Shown here: piece by piece, positions 55,091 through 64,000 of the stretch
How the letters are laid out: every line of letters starts with the position of its first letter
Position numbering within the stretch: position 1 is the first letter of the stretch
NCBI GenBank assembly: GCA_946407065.1
Contig: CAMJMQ010000009.1
Coordinates: 25,378 to 89,377, forward strand
DNA from: an uncultured Clostridia bacterium
GTDB lineage: Bacteria; Bacillota; Clostridia; Oscillospirales; Acutalibacteraceae
DNA: 64,000 bases
Direction of reading: 5' to 3'
The notes under the pieces: model-generated
The model's database searches: none
The model's input: only the letters and a program-made list of their open reading frames with translations
What the model was told of the DNA's origin: nothing
Made by a program: the position numbers and the translations under genes

Positions 55091-55609
55091 ATGAAGCATC
55101 ATCGACTTTACTATCACTTGATATCCTTACTGCTGGCGTTGAGCGTGATCGCGGCTGTCGGCTGTATGAGCGCGCTTGCCGCGCCCGGAGATGAGAATCA
55201 GAATAACAGTCAAGTTGAAACGCCGCAGAGTCAGGCTGAGCAGAATCCGCAGGATCAGCAGAATCAACAGAATCAGCAGGCTCCCGCTCAGGAACAGCCT
55301 CAGCAGGAACAGCCTCAGCAGGAACAGCCTCAGCAGGAACAGCCGCAGCAGGAACAGAATCAGTGGTATGATCCGATCTACTCCTATGAAGAGGACGCTA
55401 CTTCGCCCTATGTGGAGCCCGAGCATCTCGCCGAGCTCCCCGCTGTGAGCCCCTCTCAGGTGCAGGAGGCTACCTCGGTCGCGATCCCCGTGGTCGCGGT
55501 ATCCGATGCCTCGCTGTTCTCGGGCATTGTGATGTGGCTGTGTGTCGCGCTGGGTATCGCGGTTGTCGTCGGTGTATTGGTCAGCAGACGTACCCGCCGC
55601 CGCGGTTGA
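55091..55609 (+). CDS. Small secreted Q-rich membrane-tethered protein
   Basis: This 172-residue protein has a signal peptide (1-31), a low-complexity Gln/Asn/Pro-rich region at about 36-95 with tandem QPQQE units, a short acidic Tyr/Glu stretch (QWYDPIYSYEEDA), and a C-terminal membrane segment at about 143-164 followed by SRRTRRRG. That tail looks like a stop-transfer signal and would leave most of the protein outside. No family is recognised. It lies 5 bases before dusB in the same direction and may be co-transcribed with it. A role at the envelope is inferred only from topology. Confidence 0.75.
   Translation: MKHHRLYYHLISLLLALSVIAAVGCMSALAAPGDENQNNSQVETPQSQAEQNPQDQQNQQNQQAPAQEQPQQEQPQQEQPQQEQPQQEQNQWYDPIYSYEEDATSPYVEPEHLAELPAVSPSQVQEATSVAIPVVAVSDASLFSGIVMWLCVALGIAVVVGVLVSRRTRRRG
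55295..55354 (+). repeat. Four tandem 15-bp repeats coding QPQQE
   Basis: CAGCCTCAGCAGGAA is repeated four times (the last with one silent change). Such arrays can change copy number by slippage. Confidence 0.9.
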
Positions 55610-55614
55610 TCGTG

Positions 55615-56583
55615 ATGCAGATAGGAAATGTGAAGCTCAGCGGCTATGCCGCCCTCGCGCCGATGGCGGGTGTGGCGGACAGAGCATTTCGCGAGCTGTG
55701 TATGGATTTCGGCGCGGGATACTGCGTCAGCGAGATGGTCAGCTCCAAGGGCATCGCCTACCATTCCAAGAAGAGCGCCGAGCTGATGGAAATCTCCGAC
55801 AGTGAACGCCCCTGCGCGGTACAGATCTTCGGCACGGAGCCGGACACCATGGCGGATGCAGCAAAGTTTGCGATGCAATACCGTCCCGAAGTCATCGATA
55901 TCAACATGGGCTGCCCTGCCCCCAAGATTGCGGGCAGCGGTTCGGGAGCCGCTTTGATGCGTGACCCGGAGCTGTGCGGCAGGATCGTACAGGCGGTCAG
56001 CCGCGCGGTCGAGATCCCCGTCACCGTCAAGATCCGTTCGGGCTTTGACGGCGCGCACATCAATGCGGTCGAGGTTGCGAAAATTGCCGAAAAAAACGGC
56101 GCGCAGGCGGTGACCGTCCACGGCAGGACAAAGGAGCAGTTCTATGCTCCGCCCGTGAATTATGACGTCATCCGCGCAGTCAAGCAGGCGCTGTCGATCC
56201 CCGTGATCGGCAACGGCGATGTTTGTGACGCGAAGTCGGCACAATATGTGCTCGAGTACACCGGCTGTGATTATCTGATGGTCGGACGCGGCGCGCTGGG
56301 TAATCCGTGGGTATTTCGTGAGATCAATGAATATTTCGATAAAGGAATTATCGTCCTTCCGCCGACGCTCGAGGAAAAATGTGATATTCTGTTACAACAC
56401 ATCAGCGCCGTCGTAGCATACAAGGGCGAGTATGTCGGCATGAGAGAAGCGCGCAAGCACACGGCATATTACCTCAAGGGCTTCAAAAATGCTGCAAAGC
56501 TCCGCAATCTCGCCTTCTCAATGGAAACGAAAGAGGATCTGATCGACCTCATCGCAGAGATCAAAAACAGCAATCGTCACTGA
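55615..56583 (+). CDS. dusB: tRNA-dihydrouridine synthase, DusB type
   Basis: The frame extends upstream into the previous gene, but family alignment and the ATG at 55615 give MQIGNVKLSGYAALAPMAGVAD; 322 residues. DINMGCPAPKI carries the catalytic Cys that protonates uridine, VTVKIRSGF and VTVHGRTKEQFY bind FMN and RNA, and GNGDVCDAKSA with LMVGRGALGNPWVF complete the barrel. The enzyme reduces uridine in the tRNA D-loop with FMN and NADPH. No strong ribosome site is seen; it lies 5 bases past the preceding stop and is probably coupled to it. Confidence 0.93.
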   Translation: MQIGNVKLSGYAALAPMAGVADRAFRELCMDFGAGYCVSEMVSSKGIAYHSKKSAELMEISDSERPCAVQIFGTEPDTMADAAKFAMQYRPEVIDINMGCPAPKIAGSGSGAALMRDPELCGRIVQAVSRAVEIPVTVKIRSGFDGAHINAVEVAKIAEKNGAQAVTVHGRTKEQFYAPPVNYDVIRAVKQALSIPVIGNGDVCDAKSAQYVLEYTGCDYLMVGRGALGNPWVFREINEYFDKGIIVLPPTLEEKCDILLQHISAVVAYKGEYVGMREARKHTAYYLKGFKNAAKLRNLAFSMETKEDLIDLIAEIKNSNRH

Positions 56584-56689
56584 TTGTTTTCATATAATAC
56601 TGATTTTTGATAAAGCACTTTCATCAGAAATCAGCATAAATGGCAATAAATGGAAGACCCGTATATGAAAAACTTTTTGGAGGTACAAA

Positions 56690-57943
56690 ATGTACAAGGA
56701 CTTAATGGATTCTAACGGTTTTGTCAAACAGTATGATGAAGAGATCGCCGCGGCGATGGACAAGGAGCTTGCCCGTCAACGCCGGAACCTCGAGCTGATT
56801 GCCAGCGAGAACATTGTTTCTCCCGCTGTCATGGCGGCGATGGGTTCCGTACTTACCAACAAGTACGCCGAGGGCTATCCCTCCAAGCGTTACTACGGCG
56901 GCTGCTACGCGGTCGATATCGTCGAGGATATCGCGCGTGACCGTGCCTGCAAGCTGTTCGGCGCGGAGCATGCCAACGTCCAGCCCCACTCCGGTTCTCA
57001 GGCGAACCAGACCGTATACTTTGCGATGCTCGAGCCGGGCGATACCGTCATGGGCATGAGCCTTAGTGAGGGCGGTCACCTGACCCACGGTTCACCCGTC
57101 AACCTCAGCGGTAAATATTTCAACTTTGTCAGCTACGGCGTGGATCCCGTGACCCACCGCATCGACTATGATAAGGTGCTCGAGATCGCCAGGGAATGTA
57201 AGCCGAAGATGATCGTCTGCGGCGCTTCCGCTTATCCGCGCGCGATCGATTTCAAGAAGTTCCGTGAGATCTGTGACGAGGTCGGCGCGCTGCTGATGGT
57301 CGATATGGCGCATATCGCGGGCTTGGTCGCCGGCGGTCAGCATGAGAACCCCGTACCGTATTCCGATTTTGTCACCACCACCACCCATAAGACCCTTCGC
57401 GGTCCCCGCGGCGGTATGATCCTGTGCAAGGAAAAGTACGCCAAGGCGATCGACAAGGCGCTGTTCCCCGGTATGCAGGGCGGCCCTCTGATGCACATCA
57501 TCGCGGCAAAGGCAGTCTGCTTCAAGGAAGCGATGCAGCCCGAGTTCAAGGCGTATGCCGAGCAGATCGTCAAGAACTGCAAGGCGCTGGCTGACGGCCT
57601 TGTAAAACGCGGTCACAAGCTCGTATCCGGCGGCACCGACAACCATGTCATGCTGATGGATCTGCGCGAGGACGGCGTGACCGGTAAGGATCTGGAGCAC
57701 AACCTCGACGAGGTACACATCACCGTCAACAAGAACACCATCCCCGGCGAGCCGCTCTCTCCGTTCGTCACCTCCGGTATCCGTATCGGTACCGCTGCCG
57801 TGACCACCCGCGGTCTTGTCGAAGAGGATATGGACGTCATCGCCGAGTGCATCTCTCTTGTGATCAAGGACTTTGAAGGCAACAAGGCAAAGGTCGACGA
57901 GATGGTAGCGGCACTGTGTGAGAAATATCCGCTGTATGAATAA
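56690..57943 (+). CDS. glyA: Serine hydroxymethyltransferase
   Basis: This 417-residue PLP enzyme has the full GlyA pattern: [61 protein letters not shown] and [14 protein letters not shown], where Lys234 binds PLP. It converts serine and tetrahydrofolate to glycine and 5,10-methylene-THF in the cytoplasm. GGAGG precedes the ATG, and a TATAAT near 56591 may be its -10. Length is normal. A palindromic element follows the gene. Confidence 0.96.
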   Translation: MYKDLMDSNGFVKQYDEEIAAAMDKELARQRRNLELIASENIVSPAVMAAMGSVLTNKYAEGYPSKRYYGGCYAVDIVEDIARDRACKLFGAEHANVQPHSGSQANQTVYFAMLEPGDTVMGMSLSEGGHLTHGSPVNLSGKYFNFVSYGVDPVTHRIDYDKVLEIARECKPKMIVCGASAYPRAIDFKKFREICDEVGALLMVDMAHIAGLVAGGQHENPVPYSDFVTTTTHKTLRGPRGGMILCKEKYAKAIDKALFPGMQGGPLMHIIAAKAVCFKEAMQPEFKAYAEQIVKNCKALADGLVKRGHKLVSGGTDNHVMLMDLREDGVTGKDLEHNLDEVHITVNKNTIPGEPLSPFVTSGIRIGTAAVTTRGLVEEDMDVIAECISLVIKDFEGNKAKVDEMVAALCEKYPLYE

Positions 57944-57960
57944 TATTTCGAGAAATATTT

Positions 57961-58086
57961 ACTGAAAACTGAAAACTTAACATTGAAAAATGAATAATAT
58001 ATGGCGGGACACCCGCACCCGAATAGTATTGTTCGAGCGCAGCGAGTGACCGCCATTATTCATTATTCAGTTTTCAGTTTTCAATA
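57961..58086. repeat. Palindromic interspersed element between glyA and rarA
   Basis: The left arm starts ACTGAAAACTGAAAACT and includes ATGAATAAT..ATGGCGG; the right arm reads CCGCCATTATTCATTATTCAG.. AGTTTTC, its inverse. The centre holds GCGGG and CCCGC. It looks like a MITE or REP-type element and could also serve as terminator. Confidence 0.75.
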
Positions 58087-58112
58087 TTCACTTTTTTCCG
58101 GAGGAAAAACCC

Positions 58113-59375
58113 ATGAACACGCCCCTTGCCGACAGACTGCGTCCCGAATCCCTCGATGATATCGTGGGGCAAAAGGAGCTCTTAGCTCCCGGACGACCGC
58201 TGAGAAAGATCATCGAGAGCGGCAACATCCCCAACTTAATATTCTACGGCCCGTCGGGCGTGGGGAAAACCACCCTCGCCTCCTATATCGCGCGGATCAC
58301 CAACCGCAGCTTCAAAAAGCTCAACGGCACCACCGCCTCGACCGCCGATATCAAGGAGATCGTGTCTTCGCTCAACACCTTTGAGGGTATCAACGGCGTG
58401 CTGCTCTATCTGGATGAGATCCAGTATCTCAACAAAAAGCAGCAGCAGACCCTGCTCGAGTTTATCGAGAACGGCTCCATCACCCTGATCGCTTCCACGA
58501 CCGAGAATCCGTATTTCTACATCTATAACGCGATCCTCTCTCGCTCGACGGTGTTTGAGTTCCGTCCCGTTGAGCCGGACGAGGTCATGAAAGCCATCGA
58601 CAGAGCGATCCGTGTGCTGAGTGAAGAAAAGGGCAAAGAGATCGACTTCTCCGACGAGGCAAAGGCGCATATCTGCTCCGCCTGCGGCGGCGACGTCAGA
58701 AAGTCGCTCAACGCCGTGGAGCTCTGCGTGTTGGCAGGAGATGAGGGAGAGGTTATTCGGGTTGACGAGGAACTGGCGAAGTCACTGACCCAGCGCTCCG
58801 GCGCGCGCTATGACCGCGACGGCGATTCGCACTACGACGTGATCTCCGCCTATCAAAAGAGTATGCGCGGCTCCGATGTGGACGCGGCGCTGTTCTATCT
58901 GGCTCGTTTGGTGGAGGCGGGCGACCTGATCTCCGCCTGCCGCAGACTGGTTGTGTGCGCGTGTGAGGACGTCGGGCTTGCCTACCCGCAGATCATCCCG
59001 ATCGTCAAATCCTGCGTGGATATCGCGATGCAGGTCGGCTTCCCCGAGGCGCGGATCCCGCTTGCCGACGCGGTGATCATGGTGTGTCTCGCGCCCAAGT
59101 CCAACTCCGGCGTGAACGCGATCTCGGCGGCACAGGAGGATGTGCGCAAGGGACTCGGTCAGGTCGTACCGCGGCAGCTGCAGAACGTCCATGCCGACGG
59201 CGAGGAACGCGACGTAAAGGGGCAGCATTATTTGTACCCCCACAGCTATCCCAACCATTGGATCGCCCAGCAGTATCTGCCCGACGATGTGCGCGATCAC
59301 ACCTACTACGAGTTCGGTGACAATAAGACCGAACAGGCGTACAAGGCGTATTGGGGTCGTATCAAAAACGGCTGA
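58113..59375 (+). CDS. rarA: Replication-associated recombination protein A (RarA/MgsA)
   Basis: This 420-residue AAA+ ATPase begins PLADRLRPESLDDIVGQKELL, the typical RarA start. Walker A is GPSGVGKT (46-53), Walker B is LLYLDEIQYLN, sensor 1 is IASTTENPYF, and CGGDVRKSLNAVEL is the sensor 2 Arg. The C-terminal DUF3678-like part includes DAALFYLARLVEAGDLISACRRLVV and VPRQLQNVHADG. It acts at stalled replication forks with clamp-loader-like activity. GGAGG precedes the ATG. A strong terminator follows. Confidence 0.94.
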   Translation: MNTPLADRLRPESLDDIVGQKELLAPGRPLRKIIESGNIPNLIFYGPSGVGKTTLASYIARITNRSFKKLNGTTASTADIKEIVSSLNTFEGINGVLLYLDEIQYLNKKQQQTLLEFIENGSITLIASTTENPYFYIYNAILSRSTVFEFRPVEPDEVMKAIDRAIRVLSEEKGKEIDFSDEAKAHICSACGGDVRKSLNAVELCVLAGDEGEVIRVDEELAKSLTQRSGARYDRDGDSHYDVISAYQKSMRGSDVDAALFYLARLVEAGDLISACRRLVVCACEDVGLAYPQIIPIVKSCVDIAMQVGFPEARIPLADAVIMVCLAPKSNSGVNAISAAQEDVRKGLGQVVPRQLQNVHADGEERDVKGQHYLYPHSYPNHWIAQQYLPDDVRDHTYYEFGDNKTEQAYKAYWGRIKNG

Positions 59376-59443
59376 TTAGTGAAAACGTGCAGAAACGATT
59401 GATAATAAACATGGTTGTTTGTGCAAATAAAACAGATTCCATT

Positions 59444-59479
59444 CCGCGGCAGACCTGAGCGTCTGTCGCGGTTCTTTTT
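59444..59479 (+). terminator. Terminator after rarA
   Basis: CCGCGGCAGAC (59444-59454) pairs with GTCTGTCGCGG (59461-59471), one wobble, followed by TTCTTTTT. Confidence 0.85.
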
Positions 59480-59636
59480 CTTCGTGCATTATGCCTAAAA
59501 ATCAGGGAATAATTTGTACAAGTTAAAGGAAAGTAAATTTCTGCAACAGAAAATTAAATTTGACATTTTTAGGTATAATGACAATAACTAGGATTAGGAA
59601 CTAGTCAAAATTAACATGAAAAAGGAGGGAACTATC

Positions 59637-61397
59637 ATGGGATTAACAGGGAAACAGACGAAGCGCGCGATCTCGCTGCTGCTGTGTCTTGCCGTATTGG
59701 CGTCGATGCTGGTGTTTGCCCTTTCTGTTCGCGCGGAAGAGCTGCCGACTGCCGGTACGGATACCTCTGCTTATGATGGCTCAAGCAACCTGACGCGGTC
59801 AAAGGATCTTGCCGATACCGGCGCGTCCACAGGCTACGTCTACTGTAAGAACACGGCAGGCTGGTCAACTGTCAACGCGTATATGTGGATCAAGGATACA
59901 CAGACAAACAACGCGGCTTGGCCGGGTAAGGCGATGACAAAAGGCTCCGGTACAACCGATGTTTGGCGCTATGAAGTGACCAACAGCAGCTGGAACATGA
60001 TCATCTTCAACAACGGTTCCGCTCAGACCGACGACCTGAATTATCCGGGCGCGGGCTATATCTATGACAACTCCACTAAACAGTGGAGCGTCTATGAGAC
60101 CCAGCCCACCACCACACCCACTCAGGGCGGCGGTACCAATCCGACTACTGCTCCTCAGCCCACACAGGGCGGTTCCACCACCGGCAAAAACTATGTCTAC
60201 TGTGAGAATGAAGCGGGATGGGGTACTGTTACCGTGTACATGTGGAACAGTACTTCCGACACAAACGCCGCATGGCCGGGTGTTGCCATGACTAACATCG
60301 GCGGTAATGAATGGCGCTATGAGGTTCCTAAGAGCTTCAAGAACGTCATCTTCAGCAACAACGGTCAGAGCCAGACAGAAGACCTGACTTTCCCGGGCAA
60401 GGACTACATGTGGAACAACAAGACCAAAACCTGGAGTATCCGCGATACCTCGCCGTTGCAGATATCGTCCTTTGCGACCGATCTTGCGTCGCCCCAGTAT
60501 AACGGCACAGGCATCATCCTGAGCGCGGAAGCTGAGGGTGAGGGTACGGTCTATTACAAGTTCTCTGTTACTTTTGGCAGCAGCACCACTGTACTGTCCG
60601 ATTTCAGCACCTCCAACAAGGCTGTATGGACGCCCCAGACGGCAGGTACCTACACCCTGACCTATGACTTCAAGGACGCGAAGGGCAACACCAACAAGCG
60701 TACCAAGGAGTATGTCATCGAGGACGGCAGCGCTGTTGTCGCTCCTTACATCAAGACTGTCACCCCGAACAGCGGAGACATTCAGAACGGCTCGAACGTT
60801 CAGATCAGTGTAGCGGCAGGCGGCGGTAAAACCGGCACCAACCTGCTCTTTTACAAGTACACCATCAAGAACCCGTCCGACGAAATCGCGAATGTTCCGT
60901 ATTACACCCGCAACACGAGCTATACCTTCAAGCCGACGGCACTCGGACTGCACACCCTGACGGTCAACGTACAGGGCTCCGATAACAAGACCGTCGAGCG
61001 CTCTTATGTCTTTAACAGCGTCGGCGCTGTCACACCGACAACACCGCCCGAGACACAGCCCGATGTTCAGCCTACTACGGCACCGCCCGCACCCACTCAG
61101 GTACCGCCCGCACCCACTCAGGCTCCTAAGCCCACCACGGCACCTCCCGCGCCGACACAGGCTCCCACCGAATCCTTCCAGCCGAATGTCCTTTACGGCG
61201 ACGCTGATGACGACGGTGAAGTCACCATTCTCGACGTCACCGTTATCCAGCGCTATAGAGCGGGTATCATTCAGTTGGCTCAGTTAAACGAGCGCAACGC
61301 GGATGTTGACGGTGACGATGATGTCACGATTCTTGACGCTACCTTGATCCAGCGCTACAGAGCGGGAATCATCAGTAAATTCCCCGCAGAATCTTAA
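59637..61397 (+). CDS. Secreted CBM26 tandem starch-binding protein with dockerin
   Basis: An ATG at 59616 lies before AAGGAGGG; the ribosome site sets the start at 59637, giving 586 residues. A signal peptide (about 1-33) is followed by two CBM26 starch-binding modules: YVYCKNTAGWSTVNAYMW..AAWPGKAMT near 60-140 and YVYCENEAGWGTVTVYMW..AAWPGVAMT near 180-265. Two Ig-like beta-sandwich modules come next (265-365, 370-465), then a Pro/Thr linker. The C-terminus is a type I dockerin with YGDADDDGEVTILDVTVIQRY and ADVDGDDDVTILDATLIQRY. No catalytic domain is present. It would bind starch and dock it onto a cohesin scaffold, as in the R. bromii amylosome. The amylase gene follows 16 bases later. 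Confidence 0.9.
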   Translation: MGLTGKQTKRAISLLLCLAVLASMLVFALSVRAEELPTAGTDTSAYDGSSNLTRSKDLADTGASTGYVYCKNTAGWSTVNAYMWIKDTQTNNAAWPGKAMTKGSGTTDVWRYEVTNSSWNMIIFNNGSAQTDDLNYPGAGYIYDNSTKQWSVYETQPTTTPTQGGGTNPTTAPQPTQGGSTTGKNYVYCENEAGWGTVTVYMWNSTSDTNAAWPGVAMTNIGGNEWRYEVPKSFKNVIFSNNGQSQTEDLTFPGKDYMWNNKTKTWSIRDTSPLQISSFATDLASPQYNGTGIILSAEAEGEGTVYYKFSVTFGSSTTVLSDFSTSNKAVWTPQTAGTYTLTYDFKDAKGNTNKRTKEYVIEDGSAVVAPYIKTVTPNSGDIQNGSNVQISVAAGGGKTGTNLLFYKYTIKNPSDEIANVPYYTRNTSYTFKPTALGLHTLTVNVQGSDNKTVERSYVFNSVGAVTPTTPPETQPDVQPTTAPPAPTQVPPAPTQAPKPTTAPPAPTQAPTESFQPNVLYGDADDDGEVTILDVTVIQRYRAGIIQLAQLNERNADVDGDDDVTILDATLIQRYRAGIISKFPAES

Positions 61398-61413
61398 AAG
61401 GAGGTAACAGATA

Positions 61414-63843
61414 ATGAAGAAATTTTCACGTATTCTGGCACTGCTTATGTGCCTTGCGATGATGCTCTCCGTTGTGGTTATCTCTGGCCAAGCGGCTGAT
61501 ACGGACGTCGCCGACGTCGCGGCTGACGCAGATTTTGCCGATGACGGCGCAGAGGTCGACGCGGCACAGACCGGCGCGGATCAGATCATCATCCATGTGG
61601 ATAGTCCCAACAAGACTCCGTACATCTACTATTGGAACGCACTCCCCACCAACAAAGAGACTGCTTACCCCGGTGAGAAGATGTCCAGTGACGCTATCGC
61701 CTCTCAGCACGGCGGTAATTGGTATACCTATACCTTCAGCAACACTTCCAAGATCAATTTCCTGCTCACCGACGGCACGACCGACAAATCCGGTCAGATC
61801 AGCGGCGAGCTGACCCGTACCTCCGGCGAGTGGTGGTATACCAAGGAAGGTCGCTTCAAGAAAAAGAATCCGTATATTCCTGATGATTATACCTGCGTTG
61901 ACATGCGTCAGGATTCCATCTACTTCGTCATCACCACCCGATTCTATGACGGCGATACCGGCAACAACGTTCACTGTTGGGATGACGCTAGTGCGAACAA
62001 CCCCGATTCCGACCCCGCGTGGCGCGGTGATTTCAAGGGCCTTGCCGACAAGCTCGACTATATCAAGGCGCTCGGTTTCTCCGCGGTATGGATCACTCCC
62101 GTTGTCGAGAACGCGTCCGGCTATGATTATCACGGCTATCACGCGCTGAACTTCTCCAAGGTCGACGCCCGTTATGAGAGTGACAATTTCACCTATGAGG
62201 ATCTGATCGCTGCCGCTCATGAAAAGGATATGAAGATCGTACAGGACGTTGTCTGGAACCACACCGGCAACTTCGGCGAGTCCAACATCGAGCCGTTGTT
62301 TACCAAGGATGACAGTGACCGCACCAAGCTCGGCGATATGCAGGCTACCATGATCCCGACCAAGAGGCTGCTGGATTACTGCGGTCTGACCAAGGCGGAG
62401 GATTACTGGAAGCTTTCGCCCGCTACTCAGCATGACAAGCGCTTGCAGCTGATGAAGCAGACCCAGGGCTTTACCGATATGGTATCGTATGATAACACCT
62501 TCGATCCCAACAACTATTATCATAACGGTTATTTTGGCACCAACTACAACTGGGATGATTATACCTGTAAATTCCACCAGATCGCCGGCGACTGCGTTGA
62601 CCTTAATACCGAGAATAAGGCTGTTGCCGACTACATCCTTGAAGCTTACGGCCGGTATCTCGATATGGGCGTTGACTCGTTCCGTGTAGATACGGTTCGC
62701 CATATCTCCAGACTCTCGCTTAACAAGTGGTATAACGATCGTATCAACGCTGCGGCAAAAGCGGCAGGCAACAACAACTTCTATATGTTCGGTGAGATCT
62801 GCTGCCGTGTAAACGAAATCTGGAACCGGAACACATTCACCGAATCTGTTCCGTATTACACTTGGGATGATTCTGCTACAGATCTTGCAAAGCTCTCGGA
62901 TAATACCGATCCCGATTCGATAAAGGCCAATCTCCAGAATTCTATCGCTTACAATAAGGCTAACATCGATGTCGGCAAATGCCCGACTTCTTCAAACGCG
63001 ATCCTTAACGGTATCAACTATCACACTCCTGACTATTCCAAGAGCTCGGGTATGGGTCCCATAGACTTCTGTATGCACTGGAACTTTGACACCGCGAGCG
63101 CTGCTTTCGGCGTCGGTCAGGCAGAGGATCAGTACATTAACGATTCTACATGGAATGTTGTATATGTTCAGTCCCATGACTACGGTTGTGACGGCGACCA
63201 TTTCAGTAAGACCGCCTGCGGTACTCAGTCGTGGGCTGAAAAGCTCAACCTGATGTTCACCTTCCGCGGTATTCCCTGCCTGTATTACGGCGATGAAGTA
63301 GAGTTCCAGAAGGGCGTTCGTATTGACAAGGGTACCGAAATCACTCTCGCTGACTCCGGCCGCGCGTACTTCGGCGACCACATCGAGGGTACCGTCAACA
63401 CCACCGACTTCTCGCAGTACAGCAACGCGACCGGCGAGATGGGGACTACCCTGAACAAAACGCTCCCGAAGCATATCCAGAAGCTCAACGCGATCCGTCG
63501 CGCTGTACCTGCTCTGCAGATGGGTCAGTACACCACTAACAGCAACTATGTCAGCGGCGGTATGTCCTTTGTCAGACGCTATCAGGGTTCGTACACCGAT
63601 CATAAGGGCACCAAAAATGTTGACTCTCTCGCCTGCGTGGCAATCTCCGGAGGCGCTACCTTCAAGAACATCCCCAACGGCACCTATGTTGACGCTGTTA
63701 CCGGCGCTAAGAAGACTGTTACCAACGGTACGCTGAGCGTAGAATCCACCGGTCAGGGCAACATGCGCGTATATGTTCTGGAGAACAGCAGTTCTACCGT
63801 TCACGGCGCGATCGGCCCCTCCGGTCAGGCCTACCTCAAGTAA
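61414..63843 (+). CDS. Secreted GH13 alpha-amylase with N-terminal CBM26-like module
   Basis: This 809-residue protein has a signal peptide (1-27), a CBM26-like module at about 55-148 (IIIHVDSPNKTPYIYYWNALPTNKETAYPGEKM) and a GH13 barrel. Catalytic motifs are DVVWNH (Asp278, His283), DSFRVDTVRH (nucleophile Asp426), FGEICC (acid/base Glu461) and VQSHDYG (Asp589). DDDxxF calcium loops are not obvious. A C-terminal beta domain ends in GPSGQAYLK without a dockerin. It should hydrolyse alpha-1,4-glucan outside the cell. AAAGGAGG precedes the ATG, and it is co-transcribed with the CBM26-dockerin protein. Confidence 0.92.
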   Translation: MKKFSRILALLMCLAMMLSVVVISGQAADTDVADVAADADFADDGAEVDAAQTGADQIIIHVDSPNKTPYIYYWNALPTNKETAYPGEKMSSDAIASQHGGNWYTYTFSNTSKINFLLTDGTTDKSGQISGELTRTSGEWWYTKEGRFKKKNPYIPDDYTCVDMRQDSIYFVITTRFYDGDTGNNVHCWDDASANNPDSDPAWRGDFKGLADKLDYIKALGFSAVWITPVVENASGYDYHGYHALNFSKVDARYESDNFTYEDLIAAAHEKDMKIVQDVVWNHTGNFGESNIEPLFTKDDSDRTKLGDMQATMIPTKRLLDYCGLTKAEDYWKLSPATQHDKRLQLMKQTQGFTDMVSYDNTFDPNNYYHNGYFGTNYNWDDYTCKFHQIAGDCVDLNTENKAVADYILEAYGRYLDMGVDSFRVDTVRHISRLSLNKWYNDRINAAAKAAGNNNFYMFGEICCRVNEIWNRNTFTESVPYYTWDDSATDLAKLSDNTDPDSIKANLQNSIAYNKANIDVGKCPTSSNAILNGINYHTPDYSKSSGMGPIDFCMHWNFDTASAAFGVGQAEDQYINDSTWNVVYVQSHDYGCDGDHFSKTACGTQSWAEKLNLMFTFRGIPCLYYGDEVEFQKGVRIDKGTEITLADSGRAYFGDHIEGTVNTTDFSQYSNATGEMGTTLNKTLPKHIQKLNAIRRAVPALQMGQYTTNSNYVSGGMSFVRRYQGSYTDHKGTKNVDSLACVAISGGATFKNIPNGTYVDAVTGAKKTVTNGTLSVESTGQGNMRVYVLENSSSTVHGAIGPSGQAYLK

Positions 63844-63916
63844 TGGTATAAACCGGTTATTGTGACGAGGGCTTCACGCCCGACGTAACGATCACAATTG
63901 AATCATCGATTTTTTA

Positions 63917-63947
63917 GCTCCCCTTTCTGTAAGGGGAGCTTTTTATT
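63917..63947 (+). terminator. Terminator after the amylase gene
   Basis: AGCTCCCCTT (63917-63926) pairs with AAGGGGAGCT (63932-63941) and TTTTTATT follows. It ends the CBM26-dockerin/amylase transcript. Confidence 0.85.
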
Positions 63948-64000
63948 AATGTCTTTAGACAGTGCCGCTCGCTAGAGCGGAACAAACAACCACCCGCTAT

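Noticed and set aside
56584..56689. Glycine or other riboswitch before glyA
   Set aside because: The leader is only about 100 bases and AT-rich, with no paired core of a known riboswitch class.
59865..60953. Antisense open frame opposite the CBM26-dockerin gene
   Set aside because: It is a shadow of repeated, biased codons in a clearly coding sense strand.
61426..62703. Long antisense open frame opposite the amylase gene
   Set aside because: The sense strand codes a complete GH13 enzyme with all catalytic motifs; the antisense frame reflects codon bias.

Overview
The window looks like chromosome of an anaerobic, spore-forming Firmicute close to Ruminococcus (Oscillospirales). Three secreted proteins carry type I dockerin repeats. 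There are endospore genes (gpr and spoIIP, each with a matching sporulation-sigma promoter) and a starch system built from CBM26 modules and a GH13 amylase, which recalls the R. bromii amylosome. No rRNA, tRNA or CRISPR array was seen.

Layout. 1-4.4 kb: end of a DegV-family gene, a TrhA/hemolysin III membrane protein, a secreted CHAP-domain protein, a dockerin-bearing papain-like protease and the spore protease gpr. About 4.7-12.3 kb: an integrative mobilizable element with a large serine recombinase, a TnpW-like small protein, a MobP3-type relaxase, a MobC-like protein, a RepA-like ATPase and a LexA-like repressor. Its cargo is a secreted dockerin-transglutaminase-like protein. 12.6-14.0 kb: a GNAT and HAD pair. 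14.1-26.1 kb, minus strand: a 1590-residue membrane-anchored repeat protein followed by a five-gene sugar cassette (DUF4432 epimerase, isomerase, FGGY kinase, class II aldolase, GH2). 26.5-30.2 kb: rhaB, an AraA-like isomerase and rhaD. 30.4-31.9 kb: a GPH sugar symporter. 32.0-33.1 kb: an AraC regulator. 33.2-47.9 kb: a nine-gene operon with GH2, GH3, GH78, GH94 and five esterases. 48-53 kb: a Ca2+ antiporter, then an operon for an adenylation-GNAT fusion, an HxlR regulator, an esterase and a radical SAM protein. 53.8-59.4 kb: spoIIP, a Q-rich membrane protein, dusB, glyA and rarA. 59.6-63.8 kb: a CBM26-dockerin protein and an alpha-amylase.

How it works together. The region from 14 to 48 kb reads as one utilization locus for acetylated, rhamnose-containing plant glycosides. 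Nearly all its enzymes lack signal peptides, so oligosaccharides are probably imported by the GPH symporter. They would then be deacetylated and cut in the cytoplasm. Rhamnose would enter the RhaB/RhaD route, and a second sugar the isomerase-kinase-aldolase cassette. The strongest new observation is a 14-bp box (consensus near AAATAAAGGTATTT) found 19-20 bp upstream of a perfect TATAAT at four promoters: the repeat-protein operon, rhaB, the symporter and the nine-gene operon. The AraC gene lies between the last two, so it is the natural candidate activator.

Other points of interest are the A-domain/GNAT fusion without a carrier domain, dockerin cargo on a mobile element, and the tandem-repeat surface protein with 732-bp near-identical DNA repeats. 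All functions are read from sequence by eye. Sugar identities and element ends are inference.
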